Assembly: GCA_025929125.1 (NCBI GenBank)
Contig: JAICMT010000053.1
Location: forward strand, 1 to 8,131
Source of the DNA: Acidobacteriaceae bacterium
GTDB lineage: Bacteria > Acidobacteriota > Terriglobia > Terriglobales > Acidobacteriaceae
Length of the DNA: 8,131 nucleotides
Direction of reading: 5' to 3'
Below the pieces are notes generated by a model. It searched no databases. It was not told where the DNA came from and saw only the letters and a program-made list of their open reading frames with translations. A program made the translations under genes and the position numbers. Positions within the stretch are counted from its first letter, which is position 1, and each line of letters begins with the position of its first letter. Below, piece by piece: positions 1 through 7,008 of this stretch.

Positions 1-1
1 C

Positions 2-1528
2 CTGACCTTCTCTCACGGAGGAGCTACCGGGGGAGCCGCAGGTGCGGGTACCGGAACCGGTCAGACCGGCTTCAGCACGCCAATCTCGTTTGCGGACAGC
101 ACTGCGGGACCGGCCTTCTACCTGAACAGCAACCCGGCATTTAGCGCACCGAACGCCAATTACGGTGGTCCCGGCTACACCCTGCCGGGCACTTCTCCCA
201 TCTCGACCGACTCGCAGTCTCTGGCAACCGGCTTCTATGTCAAATCCAACGGATCCTCGGGAGGAAATGGTAGCAGCATCAATTACGCCGATCCCTATAT
301 CGGAAGCCGTTCGCCGCAGTTCTCTTTCTTCAACTTCGGGATCCAACGTCAGCTCACGCGCAATATGACCATCTCGGCCGACTATTACGGCAGCCAAAGC
401 CACTTCATCTCCGGCGCTTCCAACATTCGTGGCTATTACGCCGGCCAACTCGACCCAAAGTATCTTGCTCTTGGTTCGAACCTCACCAAGGCCGCCACCG
501 CGGCCAATATCGCAGCGGCCCAGGCGGCGACCGGAATCACACTTCCCGTACCGTACGCGGGATATACGGCGGCTGCCGCTGTGAATACCAATGCGACCAT
601 CGCACACATGCTTACCTGGAAGCCGCAGTACTCCAGTACGTCCGATTTCTGGGGGAACTATGTCGCCAATGGAAACTACAACTCGCTGCAGATCTCTCTG
701 GCCCAACGTGCCGCCAAGGGTCTGACCTTCAACGTCAACTACACCTACTCGCAGAACATCGATGACGCCGGCACGCAGCGCAGCGGCTATGCCATTCCCG
801 CCTCTGCGATTGCGACGGGCATCGCGTACCCGAAGAACCGAATCGATCGTTCCGTCTCCATCAATGATCAGCCGCAGAACCTCAGCATCTACGGCGTGTA
901 CAGCAGCTCCTATAACAAGAACAGTCTGGGAGGGAATTACTTCATCGTGCGCTCGCTCCTTAGCGGATGGCAGACCTCGATGATTTTCCAGCTCAGCTCC
1001 GGTCTTCCTCTGCCGATCGTGGGAACTTGCAACTCCACCCAGAACGTCGGGCAAGGAACCTGCATGCCTGACGTGAATCCCAGCTTCCGCGGGGACGTCC
1101 GCACGAATGGGAAGTGGGGCCAGGGCGTGACCGCCGCAACGCTCGGCAGCGTCAAGTACCTGACGGGCGCGTTGCCGAACACGACTTCCGGCGTGGGTCT
1201 TGGCAATGTACCCTGCGCGAGTTCCACGGGCCCCTTCTGCAACTCCGGTAATTACATGATCGGAGACTCGCCACGCTTCCCGTATAACCTTCGGGGTCCG
1301 GATATCTACCGGCTAAGTGCCGGGCTCCGTCGCAGTTTCCCATTCAACGAGCGAACGAAATTCGTCTTTGGAGTCGATGGCGCGAACCTCACCAATCACA
1401 CCACCTTCGGTAACAATGTCGGCAACAACCAAATCAACGTCAACGTCAACAGCGCGTCATTCGGCACATTGAACTTCGCCAGCGCTGATCCGCGCTCCTT
1501 CCAGTTCTCCGGACGAATTCAGTTCTGA
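2..1528 (+). CDS. TonB-dependent receptor, Oar-like, C-terminal part (5' truncated)
   Basis: The reading frame is open from base 2 to a TGA at 1526-1528, giving 508 residues. The methionine at 365 is internal, because the same frame continues upstream without a stop, so the gene begins outside the window. The sequence is typical of an outer-membrane beta-barrel: alternating aromatic and polar strands, many Asn, Gly, Ser and Tyr, segments such as LTFNVNYTYSQNIDDAG and FVFGVDGANLTNHTTFG, and a C-terminal phenylalanine (FQFSGRIQF) as expected for BAM recognition. This matches the barrel end of the large acidobacterial Oar/CarboxypepD_reg-type receptors; the plug and N-terminal carboxypeptidase-regulatory-like domain would lie upstream and are not seen. 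Substrate is unknown; oligosaccharide uptake is plausible because a GH105-type gene follows. Four cysteines (codons at 1028, 1061, 1214, 1238) form two close pairs in predicted loops. A strong terminator follows the stop. Confidence 0.88.
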   Translation: MTFSHGGATGGAAGAGTGTGQTGFSTPISFADSTAGPAFYLNSNPAFSAPNANYGGPGYTLPGTSPISTDSQSLATGFYVKSNGSSGGNGSSINYADPYIGSRSPQFSFFNFGIQRQLTRNMTISADYYGSQSHFISGASNIRGYYAGQLDPKYLALGSNLTKAATAANIAAAQAATGITLPVPYAGYTAAAAVNTNATIAHMLTWKPQYSSTSDFWGNYVANGNYNSLQISLAQRAAKGLTFNVNYTYSQNIDDAGTQRSGYAIPASAIATGIAYPKNRIDRSVSINDQPQNLSIYGVYSSSYNKNSLGGNYFIVRSLLSGWQTSMIFQLSSGLPLPIVGTCNSTQNVGQGTCMPDVNPSFRGDVRTNGKWGQGVTAATLGSVKYLTGALPNTTSGVGLGNVPCASSTGPFCNSGNYMIGDSPRFPYNLRGPDIYRLSAGLRRSFPFNERTKFVFGVDGANLTNHTTFGNNVGNNQINVNVNSASFGTLNFASADPRSFQFSGRIQF

Positions 1529-1570
1529 CCTGAGGCTGGAGCCGCCCATCTTTCACTGGAATCGCTTGCC

Positions 1571-1612
1571 GCCGGATGCACGATACTTTCGCCGTGCATC
1601 CGGCATTTCTCT
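1571..1612 (+). terminator. Intrinsic terminator after the TonB-dependent receptor gene
   Basis: A perfect 12-bp inverted repeat, GCCGGATGCACG (1571-1582) and CGTGCATCCGGC (1593-1604), encloses a 10-nt loop and is followed by a T-rich stretch (ATTTCTCT). It lies 43 bp after the receptor stop and 43 bp before the GH105-type start. The stem is very stable but the T run is short and interrupted. It should separate the receptor transcript from the next gene, or allow only partial read-through. Confidence 0.78.
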
Positions 1613-1654
1613 GCTGCTTCCACTCTCTGGTTCAATAGTTGGAAGAGGTGGCTA

Positions 1655-3007
1655 ATGTACCTTCATCGCGATCTTCGGATGGTCGCCGTTGCTGCAGCGT
1701 TCTGGGTTTTTGGCATGTCCCAACCCGGGATTTCGCAGTCTTCTAATCCCGCGGCATCTGCCCAACTCAGCGACACGCCGGTTGCGTCGCCCAGCACGGA
1801 GCAGATACGCATCACCGGCATAGAACGCGACAATATGCGCATGTTCGGCTCATCTCCGGACAACCCCGGCCCCCTCGCCACTGGTCTGTCCCCTGCCCTC
1901 ACCACAAAAGCCGTGGACACAGCTATGCGCAAAGTTGCCGACTGGGAGTTCGCGACACTGGGGCCATACTTCACCAAGATAGATCCATCGCCCAACCGTC
2001 TTTGGGATGGGCGGATCTGGACGTGGAGCGCTTTGTATGCCGGCTACATGGCAGCCGCCGATACCCTGCCCGAGCCGAAGTATCGCCGCGCCATGGAAGA
2101 CGTAGGAAGGGCTTTCAACTGGGGCCTTCGCAATCCCGCTCATCCGAATGGCGATGACATGAGCATCGCCCAGATGTACCTCGAACTCTACTTGAAGGAC
2201 AGGCGGCCCGAACAGATTTCACCAATTCGGACTGCGCTCGACCATATTCTGTCGGATCCGCGGGTCGAACTCGACACGCCCGGCAAGCGAATCGAGTGGT
2301 GGTGGTGCGATGCCCTGTTTATGGCGCCTCCGACGTGGGTCAGGATGTACGCCGCAACCGGAGATCGGAAGTACGTCCGATATCTCGACAGCGAGTGGGC
2401 CAAGACCTACCAACTCCTCTGGGATAAGGAGGCGCATCTCTACTGGCGGGACGGCTCATACATTGGAAAGACTGAGAAGAATGGCCAGAAGCTCTTCTGG
2501 TCCCGCGGCAATGGGTGGGTCATGGGTGGACTCGCGCGCACGCTTCAATATCTGCCCAGCGATGACCCACAGCGCGCATTTTACGAAACGCAGCTTCGTG
2601 AAATGTCAGCGGCCCTTGCAAGGATCCAGGGTGCGGACGGCCTCTGGCGTTCGGGACTGCTGGATCCTGACGACTATCGTGAGCCCGAGATCTCCGGCTC
2701 AGCCTTGATTACGTTCGGCATGGCGTGGGGCATCAACAACGGTGTGCTCGACGAGAAGACGTACCGCCCTGTGGTGGAAAATGCATGGGCGGGAATGCTG
2801 AACCATATCTACGCCGATGGCCGGCTTGGAGATATCCAGCAGACAGGTGCCGCTCCATCCACCTTCAAGCAATCGGCGAGTTACAACTACGGGGTTGGAG
2901 GCTTTCTGCTGGCCGGCAGCGAGATGCATAAGCTTGCGTCCCGGAAGCCGGCCAAAAGAGCGGCGGCCTCGCCTGCCAAAGCTCAGCGCACATTGCCTCC
3001 AGGCTAG
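1655..3007 (+). CDS. Secreted GH88/GH105-family glycoside hydrolase (probable unsaturated rhamnogalacturonyl hydrolase)
   Basis: The 450-residue product starts with a basic/hydrophobic signal peptide (about residues 1-28, before SSNPAAS), so it is probably exported to the periplasm. The rest is an (alpha/alpha)6-barrel protein of the YteR/YesR type. Recognisable parts are RLWDGRIWTWSALYAGYM (115-132), IEWWWCDALFMAPP (213-226), LFWSRGNGWVMGGLAR (280-295) and DGLWRSGLLDPDDY (328-341). Asp219 in the WWCDALFMA block is the best candidate for the catalytic acid, by analogy with YteR. Family members hydrate the 4,5-unsaturated uronic acid left at the non-reducing end by pectate or rhamnogalacturonan lyases, releasing the sugar. 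The C-terminus has a short Lys/Ala/Pro tail (431-450). The start is supported by GAGG upstream of the ATG. The gene converges on the NTPase gene with only 8 bp between stops. Family assignment is firm; the exact substrate is inferred. Confidence 0.87.
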   Translation: MYLHRDLRMVAVAAAFWVFGMSQPGISQSSNPAASAQLSDTPVASPSTEQIRITGIERDNMRMFGSSPDNPGPLATGLSPALTTKAVDTAMRKVADWEFATLGPYFTKIDPSPNRLWDGRIWTWSALYAGYMAAADTLPEPKYRRAMEDVGRAFNWGLRNPAHPNGDDMSIAQMYLELYLKDRRPEQISPIRTALDHILSDPRVELDTPGKRIEWWWCDALFMAPPTWVRMYAATGDRKYVRYLDSEWAKTYQLLWDKEAHLYWRDGSYIGKTEKNGQKLFWSRGNGWVMGGLARTLQYLPSDDPQRAFYETQLREMSAALARIQGADGLWRSGLLDPDDYREPEISGSALITFGMAWGINNGVLDEKTYRPVVENAWAGMLNHIYADGRLGDIQQTGAAPSTFKQSASYNYGVGGFLLAGSEMHKLASRKPAKRAAASPAKAQRTLPPG

Positions 3008-3015
3008 CTCTTTGC

Positions 3016-3606
3016 TTATGAGTTCCGCGGGACCAGACTCGCGAGACTCGCACGGATGAACTGTTCAGCCTGCTTCGACCAGAACGCCGGCCGGCGTACC
3101 TCGAGGACGGGTATTCCTGGATTGATGCTGTTCGCAATGCGGCCCCAGGCTGGCCGGGCTAGATCGCCGCCCGACAACAGAACCGCGTCCGCGCGCTCGA
3201 GAAATTGCAGAGCAGAAACCTTGAAGTCCGGCACCGAAGCATCCAGCACAAGGAGAAGGATATCCGGCTGAACTAAACTCAGGACACTGTTGGACTCAAT
3301 CACCACGTTATCCGAGTTCGCGATCTCAAACCGGATTGAGGCCACTGCTTCGGCAAGTTGTCCTTCAGACGTCCGCACCCACAACGATCGCACAGCTCCC
3401 GCGGAAAGGTAGCGCGATGAGTCGCTGTCTGAGGCCGGATCTCGCTCCTCTAAGACAGCGGGGACACCCTCTCCAACTTCAGGATGTTCGTGCTGGCTGA
3501 CCTTTATGGCGGTCCAGCGGTACTCCGCGAAGGCCTCCACTAACCGACAAACGACGCTGGTCTTACCGATGTTTCGGGAGTGTCCGCCGACGATGACGAT
3601 GGCCAT
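3016..3606 (-). CDS. MobB-like P-loop NTPase, function unknown
   Basis: This 196-residue protein opens with a beta strand and a Walker A loop, VIVGGHSRNIGKTSV (4-18). Three blocks line up with MobB, the GTP-binding accessory protein of molybdopterin-guanine dinucleotide synthesis: TAIKVSQHEH (32-41) resembles the IKHxHH segment, DSSRYLSAGA (62-71) resembles the DSYRHREAGA segment, and NVVIESNS (100-107) sits where MobB has its VEGF acidic strand. The first glycine of the usual GxxxxGKT is His9, and spacing resembles BioD/CobQ-type loops (Gly8, five residues, GKT). The C-terminal half (DFKVSALQFLERADAVLLSGGD) does not match MobB that I can recognise. The gene lies 16 nt after the lpxD stop and has a good ribosome-binding site (GGGAG, 4 nt before ATG), so it is probably co-transcribed with lpxD. 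No neighbouring molybdenum-cofactor genes are visible, so a cofactor role is not assigned. Confidence 0.8.
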   Translation of the reverse strand: MAIVIVGGHSRNIGKTSVVCRLVEAFAEYRWTAIKVSQHEHPEVGEGVPAVLEERDPASDSDSSRYLSAGAVRSLWVRTSEGQLAEAVASIRFEIANSDNVVIESNSVLSLVQPDILLLVLDASVPDFKVSALQFLERADAVLLSGGDLARPAWGRIANSINPGIPVLEVRRPAFWSKQAEQFIRASLASLVPRNS

Positions 3607-3622
3607 AGCTCTCCCGGGTGGA

Positions 3623-4576
3623 TTAACTTCGGCGCAGGCGTGCGAGATCGCGCAGATATTGCTTCAGCGGACGGGCTGGACGCCCCCAGAACACCTGCCC
3701 GGGACCTCGAACCTTCTTATGACTCAGCACTCCCGCACCGCCGCCCAGAATCACGCCCGGGCCAACCTGCGCATGTTCACCCAGACCAACCTGCCCGCCC
3801 AGAATAGCCCCGTCCTCGATGATGCTGGAGCCTGAGATCCCCGTCTGCGCAGCGATGATAACGTTGCGGCCTATGAGGCAGTTGTGACCGATGTGGACCA
3901 TATTGTCGATCTTCGTGCCGCTGCCGATGCGGGTCTCCCCGAGCGCTCCGCGGTCAATTGTCGCGTTGGCGCCAATCTCAACGTCATCCTCAATCCGAAG
4001 CGTCCCTTGCTGCGGAAACAGCACGTACTCTCCCGTCCCGGGGTTGCGTGCGTACCCGAAGCCGGTAGACCCTAACACCGCACCGGACTGAATCACCACC
4101 CGATCGCCGATCGTCGTGCCGGAGTAGATGGCGGCGTGGGCTAGAATCCGCGTGCCCCGGCCGACGACAACTCCGTCCCCGAGCACCGCGTGTGGGCCGA
4201 CGCTGCTACCCAGACCCAGCATTACATCGGCTCCCAACACCGCGGAAGGATGGACAGAGGGCTGGGCGGTGGACTCTCGAGGAGTTCTCTCGTGCTCGAA
4301 ATAACGTGCCACCAGAGCAAAGGCAAAGCGCGCGTCCGGCACCACCATAACTCGGCTGGAGTGCTGGGGCTCAGGAGGATTCCCCTGAAGTGCCGATTGC
4401 GAAACCAGGACCGCTCCGGCTGAAGAGCCAAGTGCTGACCGATAGGTAGCTTGGTCGGTCGCGAAGACCACGCAATCGGGCGCGGCATCGACAATTGAAG
4501 ATACTCGGGCCAACGGTGCGTCGGAGTGCGGTCCTGCCGCCCCGATCAGTTGTGCGATCTGCTGATTGCTTGCCAT
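3623..4576 (-). CDS. lpxD: UDP-3-O-(3-hydroxyacyl)glucosamine N-acyltransferase (LpxD)
   Basis: LpxD transfers a hydroxyacyl chain from acyl-ACP to the 2-amino group of UDP-3-O-acyl-glucosamine, the third step of lipid A synthesis, in the cytoplasm. The 317-residue product has the LpxD N-terminal uridine-binding domain (about 1-100) and a left-handed beta-helix of hexapeptide repeats (about 108-285). Diagnostic parts are GSTGFGYAR (169-177), [14 protein letters not shown] (205-218), [11 protein letters not shown] (222-232) with the likely catalytic His231, and a second conserved His268 in GEHAQVG. The tail [23 protein letters not shown] is of the type seen in non-enterobacterial LpxD. I chose ATG 4576 ([12 protein letters not shown]), which matches where the family begins; upstream in-frame ATGs at 4603 and 4645 would add 9 or 23 residues without family resemblance. 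The gene is not beside lpxA, fabZ or bamA here, and Terriglobia may carry more than one lpxD. It probably forms an operon with the downstream NTPase. Confidence 0.92.
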   Translation of the reverse strand: MASNQQIAQLIGAAGPHSDAPLARVSSIVDAAPDCVVFATDQATYRSALGSSAGAVLVSQSALQGNPPEPQHSSRVMVVPDARFAFALVARYFEHERTPRESTAQPSVHPSAVLGADVMLGLGSSVGPHAVLGDGVVVGRGTRILAHAAIYSGTTIGDRVVIQSGAVLGSTGFGYARNPGTGEYVLFPQQGTLRIEDDVEIGANATIDRGALGETRIGSGTKIDNMVHIGHNCLIGRNVIIAAQTGISGSSIIEDGAILGGQVGLGEHAQVGPGVILGGGAGVLSHKKVRGPGQVFWGRPARPLKQYLRDLARLRRS

Positions 4577-4696
4577 GGATAAAAACCGCTTCTCTCCTAG
4601 CATGGCACAGCATTTCCAGCAAAAATTCGAATTCTGTGGTTTCATTAGAGAAATTAGCCACGTTGCTGCATAATCTTCGTCGAAGAGACGGTACGA
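4577..4696. promoter_or_regulatory. Divergent intergenic region between lpxD and the HTH/sugar-sensor regulator
   Basis: This 120-bp gap must hold the promoters of both flanking genes. It is clearly more A+T-rich than its surroundings. It contains a perfect 10-bp palindrome AATTCGAATT (4624-4633), a minus-strand -10-like TCTAAT (complement of 4644-4649) that could serve lpxD with a leader of about 60 nt, and a plus-strand -10-like CATAAT (4669-4674) for the regulator. No convincing -35 hexamer accompanies either -10. A strong AGGAG (minus strand, about 4591-4595) lies too far (about 17 nt) upstream of the lpxD ATG chosen here to be a standard ribosome-binding site. Confidence 0.5.
4669..4686 (+). 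promoter_or_regulatory. Candidate -10 box overlapped by a 13-bp palindromic operator of the regulator gene
   Basis: CATAAT (4669-4674, five of six matches to TATAAT) is followed directly by the perfect palindrome TCTTCG-T-CGAAGA (4674-4686), which shares its first T with the -10 box. The palindrome ends 10 bp before the regulator ATG at 4697. A symmetric site over the promoter and start region is where an autorepressing dimeric HTH protein would bind. The binding protein is inferred, not shown. Confidence 0.4.
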
Positions 4697-5788
4697 ATGA
4701 CGACTCGTAAAACCAAACGCCTTTATCTAATTCCGGTCTTGTCGAAGGCGCTGGATATTCTGGAACTGCTCCAGAGCGAAAACCAGCCTATGTCGCTGGA
4801 GGCCATTCACCGGCGCACCAAGATTTCAAAGACCACTGTCTATCGGGTTCTCAAGACCTTCGTTCACCGCGGATATCTTTCGCAGTCTCCCGACGGCCTT
4901 TACCGCCAGGTCTCGCGCCCGAAAAAGATACGGTTCGGATTTGGCGGACAGAGCGCGGATATGCCCTTTTCCGTTGAGGTGACGGAGAGCCTCAAGACCG
5001 CCGCTGCATCTGTCGGGATCGATCTGCTAATCCTGGACAACTGCTATGACGCCGCCACAGCAATCCGTAATGCCGAGGAGTTCGTGAAGGAACACGTTGA
5101 CCTCGTCATCGAGTTTCAAGTGGAGCAAGAGGCCGCTCCAGTCATTGCGGACAAAATCGCCGCCGCGCGGATCCCTATGATTGCTATCGATATTCCCCAT
5201 CCGCACGCAACTTTCTTTGGCGTGGACAACTATCGTGTCGGCTTTGAAGCCGGAGAACTGCTCGCACGTCACGCGGTGAAAAACTGGAATAGCAAGGTGG
5301 ACTGGGTGTTGGGATTGGATCTGCCCGAGGCCGGCTTGCTGGTCCAAAGCCGCATTACCGGCGCATTCGAGGCGGTGCGGACGGCTATGCCAGATCTGCC
5401 GGTCGAGTGTTTCGTGCGCATCGACGGCCGGGGGATGCAGGATCGCAGCCGCAAGCTGATCGCGGATTTCCTTGACCGGCATCCTTCCGACAAGCGGTTG
5501 CTAATTGCAGCGGCGACGGACAGCAGCGCTCTGGGAGCCCTGGACGCAGTGCGGGACCGGAAGCGTGAAAGGCATGTCGTAATTGCAGGTCAGGACTGTA
5601 TCGCCGATGCCGTCGCGGAGATGCGCAGACTCGGTTCTCCGCTGATTGGGTCAGTCTCCCATGAAGCCGGCTCCTATGGCCCGAACCTGGTTCACCTTGG
5701 GCTCGCGCTGCTGCGCGGCCATACCGTCCCTCCATACAACTACGTGGAGCACCGTATGGTCACGCCGGAGACTCTGGCGGAAAACTAG
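4697..5788 (+). CDS. Transcriptional regulator: IclR-type winged HTH fused to a sugar-binding (Peripla_BP_4-like) domain
   Basis: The 363-residue protein has two parts. Residues about 10-72 are an IclR-type winged helix: [12 protein letters not shown] for the first helix, then [23 protein letters not shown] (33-55) for the helix-turn-helix, then a wing ([12 protein letters not shown]). Residues about 78-350 resemble type I periplasmic-binding folds of the ribose-binding class: [18 protein letters not shown] at the start, [20 protein letters not shown] (135-154) and [11 protein letters not shown] (159-169) in lobe 1, then [15 protein letters not shown] (273-287) and [16 protein letters not shown] (294-309). 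There is no signal peptide or membrane segment, so it is a cytoplasmic one-component sensor, probably of a sugar or sugar acid. The GAF-like effector domain of ordinary IclR proteins is absent. It is transcribed divergently from lpxD and converges on the cytochrome gene (58 bp gap). Targets are unknown; the nearby receptor/GH105 genes are one possibility. Confidence 0.85.
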   Translation: MTTRKTKRLYLIPVLSKALDILELLQSENQPMSLEAIHRRTKISKTTVYRVLKTFVHRGYLSQSPDGLYRQVSRPKKIRFGFGGQSADMPFSVEVTESLKTAAASVGIDLLILDNCYDAATAIRNAEEFVKEHVDLVIEFQVEQEAAPVIADKIAAARIPMIAIDIPHPHATFFGVDNYRVGFEAGELLARHAVKNWNSKVDWVLGLDLPEAGLLVQSRITGAFEAVRTAMPDLPVECFVRIDGRGMQDRSRKLIADFLDRHPSDKRLLIAAATDSSALGALDAVRDRKRERHVVIAGQDCIADAVAEMRRLGSPLIGSVSHEAGSYGPNLVHLGLALLRGHTVPPYNYVEHRMVTPETLAEN

Positions 5789-5846
5789 GATCTCAACTGG
5801 CGCGCGCTTTACCTCAAGCAATTCACCGAATTCTTGCCCGGCGCGA

Positions 5847-6959
5847 TTAAGGCGCCGTCTTGAGGAACGCGATCAGGTTGTTGATGTCTGCCGCCGAAAG
5901 TTTGCTACCAAAGGCGGGCATGGGTGGATTTCCCGTGGGCACACCGTTTACTACCCGCTCTCGTACGTGGGCAGCACTGGTTCGCGCCACGATTCCAACC
6001 AGAGAAGGAATCATGGGCGGCATTCCAGCACGGCTCTGCTGGTGACACATCATGCAATTGTCGTCGTATGTCTTCCGTCCCGCCGCGGCATTCCCGGCCC
6101 CTGTGGGGGCAGCCGCCTCTGTGCCCGTTGAGGCCGCCTGCTCACTGCCATTGGCTGCTACGCTCCCCACTTTGGACTGGGTGGTATTCGCACCATTGGT
6201 TTTCGCGCCGCCAGTCTGGGTCGCAGATGGGTTAGCCGGTGCCGGAACCACCGGCAGACGGTTGATAGTTGGACGTATTCCCCAGTCCTCACTCACCAGT
6301 GCAGGAGAGAGTCCCTCGTTCGTAGCGATGTCGTTCAGTGGAGAGAATTCTGCCCCCGGCTTTGCGTCCGCCTCTTTGGCGCTCTGACTGAGTTGCAGCG
6401 CTTTGATGTAGGCCACAACCGCCCATCGATCGGCAGGCGCCAGCTCTCGACGATAGTTGGGCATCGCCCCGTAGCCATTCGAAATAACATTGAAGAAATG
6501 CCCGGCGGACGCCTCCCTCAGCCGGTCGGAGTGAAAGTCTGCAGCCTGGTAATAGCCGCGCTGCACGATCATCCCCTTGCCGTCACCCACCCGCGAGTGG
6601 CAGGGCGAGCAGTAAATATTGAATCGCTCTTGCCCGCGGTCTAGAACCTGGAGCGTGACAGGAAATGGAAATCCGTCACCTTCGCCCCCATCCCTCATTC
6701 CTGTAAAGAAATAGGAATTCAGATCCCCCTGCGATCGGGCGACCGTACCCTCTACCTGGTTTCGCGCTGACCGGCCGTCTAAGAAGAAGCTGCTCCCGCG
6801 AAGCGGAACGTACTTCGGCTGGTCGTGCATGTCCTGGCGGCACCCGGCTGGAATCAAAACAGCAAATGCGGCGATCAGCCCAAGTATGCGGCCGTAAACC
6901 TTGCGAAACGAGGTTCGCGGAGCTTCCGGCGAACCAGATACTCCTCCTACACTTTCCAT
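5847..6959 (-). CDS. Two-haem cytochrome c: ActE-like lipoprotein module plus C-terminal class I cytochrome c module
   Basis: The 370-residue product begins with a hydrophobic segment ending IPAGC (Cys40), a probable lipoprotein signal with an imperfect lipobox. The next part (DMHDQPKYVPLRGSSFFLDG, then VEGTVARSQ, then ERFNIYCSPCHSRVGDGKGM) closely resembles ActE, the monohaem cytochrome of alternative complex III. Its haem site is CSPCH (117-121), with Met166 in GYGAMPNY as the likely distal ligand. A Pro/Ala/Thr/Gly/Asn-rich linker (about 236-292) leads to a second cytochrome module with CMMCH (302-306) and likely ligand Met347 in NPPMPAFG. It should be periplasmic, membrane-anchored and involved in electron transfer. 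Start choice is uncertain: an in-frame ATG at 7031 would overlap the tRNA and is rejected, GTG at 6983 is possible, and ATG 6959 has no clear ribosome-binding site. No actA-D genes are adjacent. The gene starts 49 bp after the tRNA 3' end on the same strand. Confidence 0.86.
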   Translation of the reverse strand: MESVGGVSGSPEAPRTSFRKVYGRILGLIAAFAVLIPAGCRQDMHDQPKYVPLRGSSFFLDGRSARNQVEGTVARSQGDLNSYFFTGMRDGGEGDGFPFPVTLQVLDRGQERFNIYCSPCHSRVGDGKGMIVQRGYYQAADFHSDRLREASAGHFFNVISNGYGAMPNYRRELAPADRWAVVAYIKALQLSQSAKEADAKPGAEFSPLNDIATNEGLSPALVSEDWGIRPTINRLPVVPAPANPSATQTGGAKTNGANTTQSKVGSVAANGSEQAASTGTEAAAPTGAGNAAAGRKTYDDNCMMCHQQSRAGMPPMIPSLVGIVARTSAAHVRERVVNGVPTGNPPMPAFGSKLSAADINNLIAFLKTAP

Positions 6960-7008
6960 TACAGCCGAATCTGTTAGCGGCACGCCGAAACAACGCCTTT
7001 CAAGGAAT

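Noticed and set aside
3506..3835. Plus-strand open frame of 109 codons across the NTPase/lpxD junction.
   Set aside because: It lies antisense to two well-supported genes, has no recognisable domain or ribosome-binding site, and is explained by the high G+C content.
4577..4645. Longer lpxD starting at ATG 4645 ([13 protein letters not shown]) or 4603.
   Set aside because: The added residues do not resemble LpxD, the region looks like promoter sequence (A+T-rich, palindrome, -10-like box), and [12 protein letters not shown] aligns with the normal family start.
5789..5846. AATTC-ACC-GAATT (5820-5832) as a bidirectional terminator between the converging regulator and cytochrome genes.
   Set aside because: The stem is only 5 bp and A+T-rich, with no adjacent T run on either strand; too weak to call.
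6052..6387. Plus-strand open frame of 111 codons within the cytochrome gene.
   Set aside because: It is the antisense shadow of the low-complexity linker and flanking haem domains, with no independent evidence of coding.
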